64,000 nucleotides of DNA, taken from Comamonadaceae bacterium. Its GTDB lineage: Bacteria; Pseudomonadota; Gammaproteobacteria; Burkholderiales; Burkholderiaceae_C. Positions 44,728-53,396 of the stretch are shown here, in pieces; positions within the stretch are counted from its first letter, which is position 1, and every line of letters starts with the position of its first letter. Location: assembly GCA_947443645.1 (NCBI GenBank), contig CANEXF010000007.1, positions 1-64,000 of the forward strand. The letters run 5' to 3'. A model generated the notes under the pieces. The model saw nothing but the letters and a program-made list of their open reading frames with translations. It made no database searches and had not been told where the DNA came from. The position numbers and the translations under genes are program-made.

Positions 44728-46149
44728 ATGAACGCCGCCTTGCCCACCCACCTGCTGCCTGAAATTGCCCAGCGCGAAACACCATCCGCACTGATTGACG
44801 CGCTCAAGGCGCGTTTCGCCGAGCGCTGCTCAACAGCGCTGGTGGTGCGCGAGCAGCACGGACGCGACGAATCGTCGTTTGCCGCACCGCCGCCGGCTGC
44901 CGTGGTGTTCGCGCAAAGCACGGCCGACGTGGCCTATGCCGTGAAGCTGGCCGCCGAGTACAGCGTGCCGGTGATCCCTTTTGGCGTGGGCACCTCGCTG
45001 GAAGGGCATTTGCTGGCCATACAGGGCGGCATCAGCATTGATGTGAGCCGCATGAACCGGGTGCTGCAGATCAACGCCGAAGACCTGACGGTGACCGTGC
45101 AAGCCGGCGTGACGCGCAAACAGCTCAACGAGGAGGTCAAGCACACCGGCCTGTTTTTCCCGATTGATCCGGGCGCTGACGCGACGCTGGGCGGCATGAG
45201 CGCCACGCGCGCCAGCGGAACCAATGCCGTGCGCTACGGCACCATGCGCGAGAACGTGCTGGCGCTGGAAGTCGTCACGGCCAGCGGCGACACCATTCGC
45301 ACCGGCACGCGCGCCAAAAAGTCTGCTGCGGGCTACGACCTCACGCGCCTGATGGTCGGCAGTGAAGGCACGCTGGGCGTGATCACGGAAGTGACCGTCA
45401 AGCTCTACCCGCTGCCTGAGGCAATCTCGGCCGCGGTGTGCTTCTTCCCCAGCATTGAAGCGGCGGTGCGCACCACGATAGAAGTTATCCAGATGGGTGT
45501 GCCAATTGCACGCGTCGAGCTGATTGACCACAACACTGTGCGCATGGTGAACAAGCATTCAAAATTGAATCTGCGCGAAGAACCCATGCTGCTGATGGAG
45601 TTTCATGGCACGCCGGGCGGCGTCAAAGAGCAAGCCGAGCTGGTGCAGGAACTCGCCAGCGCGCACGGCGGCAATGCCTTTGAATGGGCCAGCACACCTG
45701 AAGAACGCACGCGGCTGTGGACCGCGCGTCACAACGCCTATTTCGCGGCCATACAGTCCAAGCCTGGCTGCCGCGCGATTTCAACCGACACCTGCGTGCC
45801 GATTTCCCGCCTGGCCGATTGCCTGCTCGAATCGGTGACGCAGGCCGATGCCAGCGGCATCCCCTACTTTCTGGTCGGCCACGTCGGCGACGGCAACTTT
45901 CACTTTGGCTACCTGATAGACCCGGACAACGCACAAGAACGTGCGGTCGCCGAGGACTTGAACCACAAGCTGGTCAACCGCGCCTTGCGCCTGGAAGGCA
46001 CCTGCACCGGAGAGCATGGCGTGGGACTGCACAAAATGGATTTCCTGCTGACCGAGGCCGGTGACGGCGCAGTGGAGATGATGCGCACCATCAAGCGCGC
46101 GCTGGACCCCAAAGACATCATGAACCCGGGCAAGATTTTTTCACTCTGA
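44728..46149 (+). CDS. FAD-linked 2-hydroxyacid dehydrogenase (D-lactate/glycolate oxidase GlcD type)
   Basis: A 473-residue flavoprotein. The FAD-binding type-4 (PCMH) domain spans about 55-235: VIPFGVGTSLEGHLLAIQGG, PGADATLGGMSATRASGTNA and GSEGTLGVITEVTVKLYPLP. A C-terminal FAD-oxidase cap follows, with GHVGDGNFHFGYLID and TGEHGVGLHKMDF. This layout matches D-lactate dehydrogenase (cytochrome) and GlcD, enzymes that feed electrons to the respiratory chain. ACGGAG lies before ATG 44728. D-lactate is more likely than glycolate because no glcE/glcF follow. Confidence 0.92.
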   Translation: MNAALPTHLLPEIAQRETPSALIDALKARFAERCSTALVVREQHGRDESSFAAPPPAAVVFAQSTADVAYAVKLAAEYSVPVIPFGVGTSLEGHLLAIQGGISIDVSRMNRVLQINAEDLTVTVQAGVTRKQLNEEVKHTGLFFPIDPGADATLGGMSATRASGTNAVRYGTMRENVLALEVVTASGDTIRTGTRAKKSAAGYDLTRLMVGSEGTLGVITEVTVKLYPLPEAISAAVCFFPSIEAAVRTTIEVIQMGVPIARVELIDHNTVRMVNKHSKLNLREEPMLLMEFHGTPGGVKEQAELVQELASAHGGNAFEWASTPEERTRLWTARHNAYFAAIQSKPGCRAISTDTCVPISRLADCLLESVTQADASGIPYFLVGHVGDGNFHFGYLIDPDNAQERAVAEDLNHKLVNRALRLEGTCTGEHGVGLHKMDFLLTEAGDGAVEMMRTIKRALDPKDIMNPGKIFSL

Positions 46150-46191
46150 AGCCTAGTGGATGGCGCGCATCCCCGGGCCGGGCCCGCGCGC

Positions 46192-46533
46192 TCAGGCCTT
46201 CTTGAGAAAGCAGGCCTTGAGCATGAAGCTGCCGCCGTCCATCTTGCAGTCAACCTCATGGTCGCCGCCCACCAGACGGATGCTTTTGACCTTGGTGCCC
46301 ATCTTCAGTGTGATGGACGAGCCCTTGACCTTCAGATCCTTGATCAGCACCACCGCATCGCCATCGGCCAGCACCTGGCCGTTGGCATCCTTGACGACCG
46401 CGTCGTCGCTGGCATCGGCGACCAGCGCGGCCACCATGGGCCACTCGTGGCCGCAATCGGCGCACACATAGTTGTCCCCGTCAGGATAGGTGTTGGGCTG
46501 GGCGCATTGGGGGCAGACGGGAATGGTGGACAT
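46192..46533 (-). CDS. yjdM: Zinc-ribbon protein YjdM (PhnA family)
   Basis: A 113-residue protein with an N-terminal zinc ribbon of four Cys (CPQCAQPNTYPDGDNYVCAD, then C), followed by a small beta-domain with DANGQVLADGDAVVLIKDLK and the family signature GTKVKSIRLVGGDHEVDCKM. The family was called PhnA from an old association with phosphonate use, but its molecular role is not established. It is at the end of the leftward par cluster. Confidence 0.93.
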   Translation of the reverse strand: MSTIPVCPQCAQPNTYPDGDNYVCADCGHEWPMVAALVADASDDAVVKDANGQVLADGDAVVLIKDLKVKGSSITLKMGTKVKSIRLVGGDHEVDCKMDGGSFMLKACFLKKA

Positions 46534-46610
46534 GGTGTGGCTCAAATAAGGGCTGGCTTGGGAGCTACCAAGTATCGCCGACCGCCAGCCGACTAGAGCC
46601 GGGTGGGCGC

Positions 46611-47354
46611 TCAGGGCTGGCTTGGTTTGAAGGGCGCGCGGTAAAGCCAGACCGTGCGACCGCCGTCCAGGCACCAGCTGGCCTGGGGCTTGAGCGCGCG
46701 GGCCTCGAACTCCAGGCTGACCAGCCAGGCACCGGGTTGGAGTTCGGCGCGCGCCTTCTCGACGGCGCGCGGCATGCTTTCGGGCCGCTGGAACAGATAG
46801 ACCATTTTGTAGGCGCGCCAGTCCGCCAGCCAGATGTCGCCCTGACGTATGCGGGCCCAGGGGCAGCGCAGCGCGCACAGACCGCGTAGCGCCCAGCTCC
46901 ATTCGAGGCCGTGCAAGCGGGCAGACGGATAGGCCTCGCGCAGGGCCTTGAGGCCGTCGCCAAGGCCGCAGCCGGCGTCCAGCACCCAGGCATCAGGGCG
47001 CAGCGGCGCAAACCGCGCCAGCTCGCGCAGGGCGTGGGCTGGCGTTGGGAACAGCGGCGCATCGCGCCAGGCATTGAGCGGGTAAATCAGCAGCAGCAAG
47101 GCCAGCGGCAGCAGCCAGGCCCAGGCAGGCAAGGCGGCCGCGCCAGAAAGTGCCAGCGACAAGGGAAAGCCCACGCCAATGGTGACGCGTCGCCACCAGG
47201 TCGGCCCCAGCAGGCTCAGCGCCACGCCCGCAGCCGAGGCGAGCAGCAGCGCCAGCAAGTCCGACAGGCCCAGGCGCTGCAAGGCCCAAAACAGCAGCCA
47301 GACCAGCACCCAGGCCAGCAAGGCGGTCGCCGGCCAGCGCGCATTACGCAGCAT
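46611..47354 (-). CDS. Membrane-anchored class I SAM-dependent methyltransferase
   Basis: A 247-residue protein. The first 100 residues contain three or four hydrophobic helices (ALLAWVLVWLLFWALQRLGL; LLALLLASAAGVALSLLGP; LPAWAWLLPLALLLLIYPLN). A methyltransferase domain follows, with SAM-binding motif I WVLDAGCGLGDGLKALREA and a second acidic strand GLEWSW. The start at 47354 avoids overlap with parB, 19 bases away. Such proteins are sometimes annotated as membrane methyltransferases; the substrate is unknown. Confidence 0.8.
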   Translation of the reverse strand: MLRNARWPATALLAWVLVWLLFWALQRLGLSDLLALLLASAAGVALSLLGPTWWRRVTIGVGFPLSLALSGAAALPAWAWLLPLALLLLIYPLNAWRDAPLFPTPAHALRELARFAPLRPDAWVLDAGCGLGDGLKALREAYPSARLHGLEWSWALRGLCALRCPWARIRQGDIWLADWRAYKMVYLFQRPESMPRAVEKARAELQPGAWLVSLEFEARALKPQASWCLDGGRTVWLYRAPFKPSQP

Positions 47355-47373
47355 GCTCACAACGCGCCCGCCG

Positions 47374-48309
47374 TCAGTGCGTGGCGCTACGGGTGAGCTT
47401 TTCAATCAGCCCGTTGAGCTCGTCCATGGAGCTGAACTGAATCGCCAGCTCGCCCACATCCTCACGCCGGCCATTGCGCTTGACCTGTTTTTTGATGCGC
47501 ACCTCGACTTCTGCCATCAGCAGATCGGCCAGTTCTTCCTCGACGCGGCGGGTGTCGCGCGACTTTTCCTTGCTGGCCTTTTGCGGCGTCAAGGAGAACT
47601 CGGCGCTGAGCTTTTTGACCAGGCTTTCAGCTTCGCGCACCGACATTTTCTTGGCTGCGATCTGGTTGGCCGCGGTGATTTGCGCGGCGCGGTCCAGCGC
47701 CAGCAAGGCCCTGGCATGACCCATATCCAGGTCGCCGGCCATCAGCATGGTTTGCACCGGATCGGCCAGATTCAGCAAACGCAGCAAGTTGGACGCCGCG
47801 CTTCGCGAGCGTCCCACGGCTTGCGCGGCCATTTCGTGCGTGAGCCCAAACTCCTTGACCAGGCGTTGCAGGCCTTGAGCCTCTTCAAGCGGGTTGAGGT
47901 CTTCGCGCTGGATGTTTTCAATCAGCGCCATAGCTGCGGCGGATTCGTCGGGCACGTCGCGCACCAGCACCGGCACACTGTCCAGACCGGCTATTTTGGC
48001 CGCGCGAAAGCGCCGCTCGCCGGCGATGATTTCGTACTTGCCGTCATTGATGCCGCTGCTCAGGCGCCGCACCAGGATGGGCTGCATGATGCCCTGCACC
48101 TTGATGGACTCGGCCAGCTCGTACAGCGCGCCCTCGTCCATGCGGGTACGCGGCTGGTATTGGCCGGCTACCAGCTCTGTGAGCAACAGCGAACTTGGCA
48201 AGCTGGGCTCACCAACCGTGCCGCCGGCGCTGTCCTGCGATTCGCTGACCTTTGGGCCAAGCAATGCTTCGAGTCCGCGGCCCAGGCCTTTGGGTTTTTT
48301 CGTGACCAT
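47374..48309 (-). CDS. parB: Chromosome-partitioning protein ParB
   Basis: A 311-residue ParB. It opens MVTKKPKGLGRGLEALLGPK, with the CTPase motifs GERRFRAAKIAGLDSVPVLV and ALIENIQREDLNPLEEAQGL. The helix-turn-helix THEMAAQAVGRSRSAASNLL reads parS, and a C-terminal dimer domain follows (KKQVKRNGRREDVGELAI). It loads as a CTP-dependent clamp at parS; three parS-type sites are inside rsmG and mnmG upstream. It is separated from parA by an alpha/beta-hydrolase gene. Confidence 0.97.
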   Translation of the reverse strand: MVTKKPKGLGRGLEALLGPKVSESQDSAGGTVGEPSLPSSLLLTELVAGQYQPRTRMDEGALYELAESIKVQGIMQPILVRRLSSGINDGKYEIIAGERRFRAAKIAGLDSVPVLVRDVPDESAAAMALIENIQREDLNPLEEAQGLQRLVKEFGLTHEMAAQAVGRSRSAASNLLRLLNLADPVQTMLMAGDLDMGHARALLALDRAAQITAANQIAAKKMSVREAESLVKKLSAEFSLTPQKASKEKSRDTRRVEEELADLLMAEVEVRIKKQVKRNGRREDVGELAIQFSSMDELNGLIEKLTRSATH

Positions 48310-48349
48310 GGTTTCTTTCGTTTCTGTAATTTTTGTGGCTCTGCAACTA

Positions 48350-48889
48350 TCAGACAAGCATCAGCCGCTGCAACTCGGCGTGGGCCTGTGGCCAGTCGCC
48401 AAGCCCGCTTTCGGAGTTCAGATGTCCGCCTGGTCCGGCGTCCATAGGGGCAGAACCCCAGGCCGAGGCGAAGGCCAGCGCGCGCGCCGGACTGCAAAAA
48501 GGATCGTTCTGGCTGCTCAGCAGCGTGCTTTGGAACGGCAGCTTGTTCATGGGCACAGGCGCCCAACTGGGCAGCATCTGGCGCAGCTCGTCGCGCTCGG
48601 TGTCTGGCGGCGCGACCAGCAAGGCGGCTTTGACGCGGTGGGTGTTTTTTGAGTGCGAGGCCCAGACCGCGACATGAAGGCAGCCCAGGCTGTGCGCCAC
48701 CAGCACGGCCGGCTCATCCAGCGCCAGCAGCACCTCTTCAAGCCGGGCTATCCAGTCGCCGCGCAAGGGCCGCTGCCAGTCATGCTGCTCCAGCCGGGTG
48801 TAGCCAAAGGCGCGCTCCCAGCGGCTTTGCCAGTGCTCCGGCCCGCTGTTTTGCCAACCCGGAAGTATCAGGACCGCGCTGGCTTTCAT
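48350..48889 (-). CDS. RBBP9/YdeN-family alpha/beta hydrolase
   Basis: A 179-residue serine-hydrolase-like protein. It begins AVLILPGWQNSGPEHWQSRW, has the nucleophile elbow VLVAHSLGCLHVAVW (Ser in AHSLG) and ends with GPGGHLNSESGLGDWPQAHA, the family His motif. This small family lacks the lid domain. It is inserted between parA and parB. No role in partitioning is known; its substrate is unknown. Confidence 0.9.
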   Translation of the reverse strand: MKASAVLILPGWQNSGPEHWQSRWERAFGYTRLEQHDWQRPLRGDWIARLEEVLLALDEPAVLVAHSLGCLHVAVWASHSKNTHRVKAALLVAPPDTERDELRQMLPSWAPVPMNKLPFQSTLLSSQNDPFCSPARALAFASAWGSAPMDAGPGGHLNSESGLGDWPQAHAELQRLMLV

Positions 48890-48900
48890 GGTTTGGACAA

Positions 48901-48955
48901 ATCCATAGCGCTACGCTTTTCATAGCTGCTAGCGCACGCCCGCGCTGCGCAAAAG
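48901..48955. repeat. Dispersed intergenic repeat between parA and the hydrolase
   Basis: The segment CATAGCTGCTAGCGCACGCC is the clearest intergenic copy of the ATAGCTGCT(A/C)GCGC core, next to ATCCATAGCGCTACGC. The same core appears in the 24-codon insertion in metH and at 56.75 kb. Confidence 0.7.
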
Positions 48956-48983
48956 ACGTAATTGACTTTAGAGATCGGCTGCA

Positions 48984-49769
48984 TTACATGCTTTTGATGC
49001 GATTGACCATTTCTTCGGCAAAGCTCACAAAAGCCTGCGCGCCTTTGGACGAAGGATCAAACACCACGCCCGGCAAACCATAGCTGGGCGCCTCGGCCAG
49101 ACGCACGTTGCGCGGGATCACGGTATTGAAAACCTTGTCGCCAAAATGATCCTTGAGCTGGTCGCTGACCTGCTGCTGCAAGGTGATGCGCGGGTCAAAC
49201 ATCACGCGCAGCAAGCCAATGATCTGCAAGTCCTTGTTCAGGTTGGCGTGCACCTGCTTGATGGTGTTGACCAGATCCGTCAGCCCTTCGAGCGCAAAGT
49301 ACTCGCACTGCATGGGCACAATCACGCCGTGCGCGCAGCACAGACCGTTGAGCGTCAGCATGCTGAGGGACGGCGGACAGTCGATCAGCACAAAATCGTA
49401 ATCCTTGTCGACTTCGGCCAGCGCCAGCTTGAGCCGCCGTTCACGGCGCTCGACCTCGACCAGCTCGACCTCGGCACCGGCCAGCTCACGGTTGGCGCCC
49501 AGGATGTCGTAGCTGCAGCCGCTCTCGATCAGCTTCTCGCTTTGCACCCGCGCCTCCAGCACCGAAGAGGACTCGAGCAGCACGTCGTAGACCGTCAGTT
49601 CAAGCTTGCGCTTGTCCACGCCTGAGCCCATGGTGGCATTGCCCTGCGGGTCCAGATCAATCATCAGCACGCGCTGACCGACCTTGGCCAGTCCAGCGGC
49701 GAGATTGACCGTGGTGGTGGTCTTCCCCACCCCGCCTTTTTGATTGGCAACACAAAATATTTTAGCCAT
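48984..49769 (-). CDS. parA: Chromosome-partitioning ATPase ParA
   Basis: A 261-residue Walker-type ATPase: deviant Walker A NQKGGVGKTTTTVNLAAGL near the N-terminus, A' motif RVLMIDLDPQGNAT and Walker B FVLIDCPPSLSML. It lacks the N-terminal DNA-binding extension of plasmid ParA, so it is the chromosomal (Soj) type. The ATG at 49769 is the family start. It follows rsmG by 191 bases on the same strand, the classical origin-proximal order gidA-gidB-parA-parB. Confidence 0.97.
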   Translation of the reverse strand: MAKIFCVANQKGGVGKTTTTVNLAAGLAKVGQRVLMIDLDPQGNATMGSGVDKRKLELTVYDVLLESSSVLEARVQSEKLIESGCSYDILGANRELAGAEVELVEVERRERRLKLALAEVDKDYDFVLIDCPPSLSMLTLNGLCCAHGVIVPMQCEYFALEGLTDLVNTIKQVHANLNKDLQIIGLLRVMFDPRITLQQQVSDQLKDHFGDKVFNTVIPRNVRLAEAPSYGLPGVVFDPSSKGAQAFVSFAEEMVNRIKSM

Positions 49770-49960
49770 GGGTGCCTGATTGTTGTTTTTTCGAAGCCAA
49801 GGGGGCGTCAGGAAGATTGTTTGAACAGAGCCGGCGCTGCCTGGCTGCCGAACCACGCGTAAACTTCGCCGGTCAAGCGCCGTCAGCGCAAGCTTGACTG
49901 GTGACCGAGTTTACGACAGGGCCGGTCATTGCTGCCGATTCGCACCGGCGCGCGCCCAAC

Positions 49961-50629
49961 TTAGTTGTCTTTTCGCTGCATCCAGACGATGCAGCGCTCG
50001 GCATCCAGCCCAGGCACCTGCAACTGTTCCACGTGAAACACCTCAACCGTAGCCGGCAGTCCGGCCAACTCGTCTGCGGGATGCTTGCCCTTCATGGCCA
50101 TCCAGACACCTGCCGGGGCAAGCGCGACCATGGACCACTGGACGAAGTCTGGCAAGGAGGCAAAAGCGCGCGAGCAAACCACATCAAAGGCCGGCACCTT
50201 GGGCGGGCAAAGCGTTTCAACCCGTGCGTGCAGCCCAAGAAGATTGGGCAGCTTCAAGGCCAATGCAGCCTGCTTGATAAAAGCCGCTTTCTTGGCGACT
50301 GTATCGACACAAGTCACCTGCACTTCAGGGCAGCAGATGGCCACCACGACGCCGGGCAGACCGGCACCCGAGCCAACATCCAGCAAGCGACTGCCCTGCG
50401 CCAACCCAGCTTGGGCGAGGTGGCGACGCAGCGGCGCAATAGCCGCCAGACTGTCGAGCAAGTGATGCGTCATCATCTCTGCAGGGTCGCGCACCGCCGT
50501 GAGGTTGTAGACGCGCGTCCATTTGGCAATCAGGTCCTGGTAGTCCAGCAACTGCGCAATCTGTTGGGCATTCAGCGTCAGTCCGAGCTGGCGCAGACCT
50601 TCACGCAAGGTCGTCTCAATATCACGCAT
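49961..50629 (-). CDS. rsmG: 16S rRNA m7G527 methyltransferase RsmG (GidB)
   Basis: A 222-residue SAM methyltransferase that methylates G527 of 16S rRNA. It shows [23 protein letters not shown] motif [18 protein letters not shown] and [10 protein letters not shown], all invariant RsmG segments. Its ATG overlaps the end of mnmG by 8 bases, so the two are coupled. A parS-like site with one mismatch lies inside its last codons. Confidence 0.97.
   Translation of the reverse strand: MRDIETTLREGLRQLGLTLNAQQIAQLLDYQDLIAKWTRVYNLTAVRDPAEMMTHHLLDSLAAIAPLRRHLAQAGLAQGSRLLDVGSGAGLPGVVVAICCPEVQVTCVDTVAKKAAFIKQAALALKLPNLLGLHARVETLCPPKVPAFDVVCSRAFASLPDFVQWSMVALAPAGVWMAMKGKHPADELAGLPATVEVFHVEQLQVPGLDAERCIVWMQRKDN
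50025..50040. promoter_or_regulatory. parS-type site in rsmG (one mismatch)
   Basis: TGTTCCACGTGAAACA differs from the parS consensus TGTTTCACGTGAAACA at one position. It lies in the 3' part of the rsmG coding sequence. Confidence 0.85.
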
Positions 50630-52649
50630 GCGTCTGAACCACTTCCTCAGTCTTGGCCGGCGTGGTGTTCTTCCACAAGCTCTTTTTCAGATGAACCAAG
50701 AGCAGCGACACCGTGGCCGGCGTCACCCCCGAAATCCGCGAAGCCAGGCCCAATGTTTCGGGCCTGTGCTTGCTCAAGGTCTGGCGAGCCTCAAAGCTCA
50801 GCGCCGACACCTGAAGATAATCAAGATTCGCCGGAAGCTTGAGATTCTCGTAATGCGAGGCGCGCTCGACCTCGACTTTCTGCAGGTCGATGTAGCCCGC
50901 ATACTTGGCAGTGATCTCAATTTGCTCGATGACGCTCTTGACCATCGCGTCAGGCAGAAGCGCTGTTTCACGTGAAACATCACCGGCTTGCGCGGCAAGA
51001 TCCGGGTTGGCGTAGACGCCATCGCTCAAGGACATCAGCCCGGCGTAATTCACTTCCGGACGCCTGAGCAAATCAGCCAGGGTATATTCGCGCTCAATCG
51101 CCTTGCCCAGCACCCGCTCGGCTTCGGCGGCAGACAGGTTGTTGGGGTTGACCCAGATAGAGCGCAGGCGCTGTGTTTCACGTGAAACCGCATCACGCTT
51201 GCGGTTAAAGGCGTCCCAGCGCGCATCGTCCACCAGGCCCAGCTCGCGGCCTTTTTCGGTCAGACGCATGTCGGCATTGTCCTCGCGCAGCATCAGCCGG
51301 AACTCGGCCCGGCTGGTAAACATGCGGTAAGGTTCTGTCACGCCCTTGGTGATCAGGTCATCGACCAGTACGCCCAAATAGGCCTCGTCGCGCCGGGGCA
51401 ACCAGGCGCCGCCGTGGTCATTGGCCAGGCCACCAAGCGCCCGGCACTGCAAGGCGGCGTTGATGCCGGCAAACATGCCCTGGGCAGCGGCTTCTTCGTA
51501 ACCCGTAGTGCCGTTGATCTGGCCGGCAAAGAACAGCCCGCCAATGGCGCGGGTTTCAAAGTTGGTTTTCAGGGCCCGCGGGTCAAAGTAGTCGTACTCA
51601 ATCGCGTAACCAGGGCGCAGGATATGGGCGTTCTCCATGCCGGCCATGGAGCGCACCAGTGCGTACTGGATGTCAAAAGGCAGGCTGGTCGATATGCCGT
51701 TGGGGTAGATCTCGTGCGTCGTCAGCCCTTCGGGCTCAAGAAAAATCTGGTGGCTGTCCTTGTCGGCGAAGCGGTTGATCTTGTCTTCCACGCTGGGGCA
51801 ATAGCGCGGTCCCACGCCGTCAATCTTGCCTGTAAACATGGGACTGCGGTCAAAACCCGAGCGGATGATGTCGTGCGTGCGCTCGTTGGTGTGGGTGATC
51901 CAGCACGGCATTTGCTGAGGATGCGCAATGCCAGCGCCCATGAAGCTGAACACCGGCACCGGCCCGGCAGTTCCGCCAGGCATGCCGTCGCCCGGCTGCA
52001 CACTGCACTTGCTGAAGTCGATCGATCGACCGTCGATGCGCGGTGGCGTGCCGGTTTTCAGCCGCCCTTGCGGCAGCTTGAGCTCCTTGAGCCTGGCGCT
52101 CAGGGACACTGCCGGCGGATCACCGGCCCGCCCTGCTGCATAGTTGTTCAGACCCACATGGATCTTGCCGTCCAGAAAGGTGCCGGCCGTCAGCACCACG
52201 GTGCGCGAACGGAACTTGATGCCGACCTGCGTGACCGCGCCCACCACCCGGTCGCCCTCGACCATCAGGTCATCGACCGCCTGTTGAAACAGCCACAAAT
52301 TGGGCTGATTCTCCAGCATGCGGCGTATCGCCGCCTTGTACAAAATGCGGTCGGCCTGGGCCCGCGTGGCGCGCACCGCCGGACCTTTGGAGCTGTTGAG
52401 AATGCGGAACTGTATGCCGCCCTCATCGGTCGCCAGCGCCATCGCGCCGCCCATGGCATCGACTTCCTTGACCAGATGACCCTTGCCAATGCCGCCAATC
52501 GAGGGGTTGCAGCTCATCTGCCCCAGCGTCTCTATATTGTGCGAAAGAAGCAAGGTCTTGCAGCCCATGCGGGCGGAGGCCAGTGCGGCCTCGGTGCCGG
52601 CATGGCCGCCACCGACCACGATCACGTCAAATTCTTGTGGGTAAAACAT
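50622..52649 (-). CDS. mnmG: tRNA uridine-5-carboxymethylaminomethyl modification enzyme MnmG (GidA)
   Basis: A 675-residue FAD enzyme that with MnmE modifies wobble U34 of several tRNAs. The dinucleotide fold [20 protein letters not shown] is at 8-27. It carries TCNPS-like [20 protein letters not shown] and the two conserved Cys regions, [11 protein letters not shown] and LQCRALGGL, plus [17 protein letters not shown]. It is full length. The ATG follows the PIN-toxin stop without a spacer base. Two parS sites are in its coding sequence. Confidence 0.97.
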   Translation of the reverse strand: MFYPQEFDVIVVGGGHAGTEAALASARMGCKTLLLSHNIETLGQMSCNPSIGGIGKGHLVKEVDAMGGAMALATDEGGIQFRILNSSKGPAVRATRAQADRILYKAAIRRMLENQPNLWLFQQAVDDLMVEGDRVVGAVTQVGIKFRSRTVVLTAGTFLDGKIHVGLNNYAAGRAGDPPAVSLSARLKELKLPQGRLKTGTPPRIDGRSIDFSKCSVQPGDGMPGGTAGPVPVFSFMGAGIAHPQQMPCWITHTNERTHDIIRSGFDRSPMFTGKIDGVGPRYCPSVEDKINRFADKDSHQIFLEPEGLTTHEIYPNGISTSLPFDIQYALVRSMAGMENAHILRPGYAIEYDYFDPRALKTNFETRAIGGLFFAGQINGTTGYEEAAAQGMFAGINAALQCRALGGLANDHGGAWLPRRDEAYLGVLVDDLITKGVTEPYRMFTSRAEFRLMLREDNADMRLTEKGRELGLVDDARWDAFNRKRDAVSRETQRLRSIWVNPNNLSAAEAERVLGKAIEREYTLADLLRRPEVNYAGLMSLSDGVYANPDLAAQAGDVSRETALLPDAMVKSVIEQIEITAKYAGYIDLQKVEVERASHYENLKLPANLDYLQVSALSFEARQTLSKHRPETLGLASRISGVTPATVSLLLVHLKKSLWKNTTPAKTEEVVQTHA
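50964..50979. promoter_or_regulatory. parS site in mnmG (perfect)
   Basis: TGTTTCACGTGAAACA is identical to the canonical ParB-binding 16-mer. It lies within the mnmG coding sequence, 925 bases from the rsmG site. Confidence 0.95.
51174..51189. promoter_or_regulatory. parS-type site in mnmG (one mismatch)
   Basis: TGTTTCACGTGAAACC matches 15 of 16 parS positions, with the perfect inner palindrome GTTTCACGTGAAAC. It is 210 bases from the perfect site. Confidence 0.9.
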
Positions 52650-53069
52650 TCAAGCCTCTATCAGTTCAGTTTTCAGGCCAAGCGCTTGCGCGGCCACTGC
52701 CTGGCGCCGGTCGGCAGTCACAAACAAGTCCACCCTGGCCGCCTGCGCAGCGCCAATATGCAGGGCGTCCATGGCGCGCAAACGACCAGCTTCCATCGCA
52801 GAAATCGAATGCGCCTCGACACGGCCATCAAACGCGATCAGTGTGAAATCAGCAAAATCGTCCTGCACCACCTGCATGATGCGACTGTAGTCGTCAGCGT
52901 TGACCAGCCCGTCATGGCGTTGCCGGTTCAGAGCCGAAGCAATTTCTGCCTTGCAATGCGCGGCAACCACCACCTCTTGCGCGCGCTCGCCAGCGGCCAG
53001 CACCTGCGCCCGCCCGGCTTCGAGGTTGTAGCGCTTGTAGAGCGCCGACGTGTCAAACAGGATGCGCAT
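52650..53069 (-). CDS. PIN-domain toxin (VapC-like) of a type II toxin-antitoxin pair
   Basis: A 139-residue PIN ribonuclease with the acidic active site: Asp6 in ILFDTSALYKRY, a Glu in HCKAEIASALNR, Asp in RAMDALHIGAA and Asp in VTADRRQAVAA. It is expected to cut RNA (tRNA in studied relatives) when free of antitoxin. The start overlaps the antitoxin stop (TAATG). Its own stop directly abuts the mnmG start, so the toxin is co-translated with an essential-type tRNA-modification gene. Confidence 0.9.
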   Translation of the reverse strand: MRILFDTSALYKRYNLEAGRAQVLAAGERAQEVVVAAHCKAEIASALNRQRHDGLVNADDYSRIMQVVQDDFADFTLIAFDGRVEAHSISAMEAGRLRAMDALHIGAAQAARVDLFVTADRRQAVAAQALGLKTELIEA

Positions 53070-53314
53070 TACCAGCCGCCCTCACGTTCCTCGATGATCA
53101 GCTGCGCGCCGGTCTTGCCGTCAGGCCGGACAATATGCAGCGGTTCGATGGCACGCTTCCAGCTGGGCACCTTGACGGCAAGCGCTGCCTTCAAAGGCAC
53201 CAGCTCAGCTACCGGCTTGCCATGCCGCAAAATTCGGACGGTCTCGCCCTGCTCCACCAGATCAAGCATGGCAGACGCATTGGCGCGAAATTCACTCAGG
53301 GGAATGGTGTGCAT
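53069..53314 (-). CDS. Phd/YefM-family antitoxin
   Basis: An 81-residue antitoxin. The N-terminal DNA-binding half is IPLSEFRANASAMLDLVEQG with VRILRHGKPVAELVPL, the standard Phd/YefM pattern. The C-terminal half (PSWKRAIEPLHIVRPDGKTG) would wrap the toxin. The ATG at 53314 has GAGG upstream; an in-frame ATG further up would cross the operator. GTAC-centred palindromes overlapping the start suggest autorepression. Confidence 0.88.
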   Translation of the reverse strand: MHTIPLSEFRANASAMLDLVEQGETVRILRHGKPVAELVPLKAALAVKVPSWKRAIEPLHIVRPDGKTGAQLIIEEREGGW

Positions 53315-53344
53315 TTTGTACAAAACCTCTTTTTTTGTACATTT
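53314..53344. promoter_or_regulatory. Twin palindromic operator of the antitoxin-toxin operon
   Basis: TTTTGTACAAAA (53314-53325) and TTTTGTACATTT (53333-53344) share the core TTTGTACA with centres about 19-20 bases apart, roughly two helical turns. They cover the antitoxin start and ribosome site, as expected for cooperative autorepression by antitoxin dimers. Confidence 0.7.
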
Positions 53345-53396
53345 TAGCGGCTTTAACAAGACCAGACGGGTTCAGGGACTCGTCCCGCCCAGGGCC

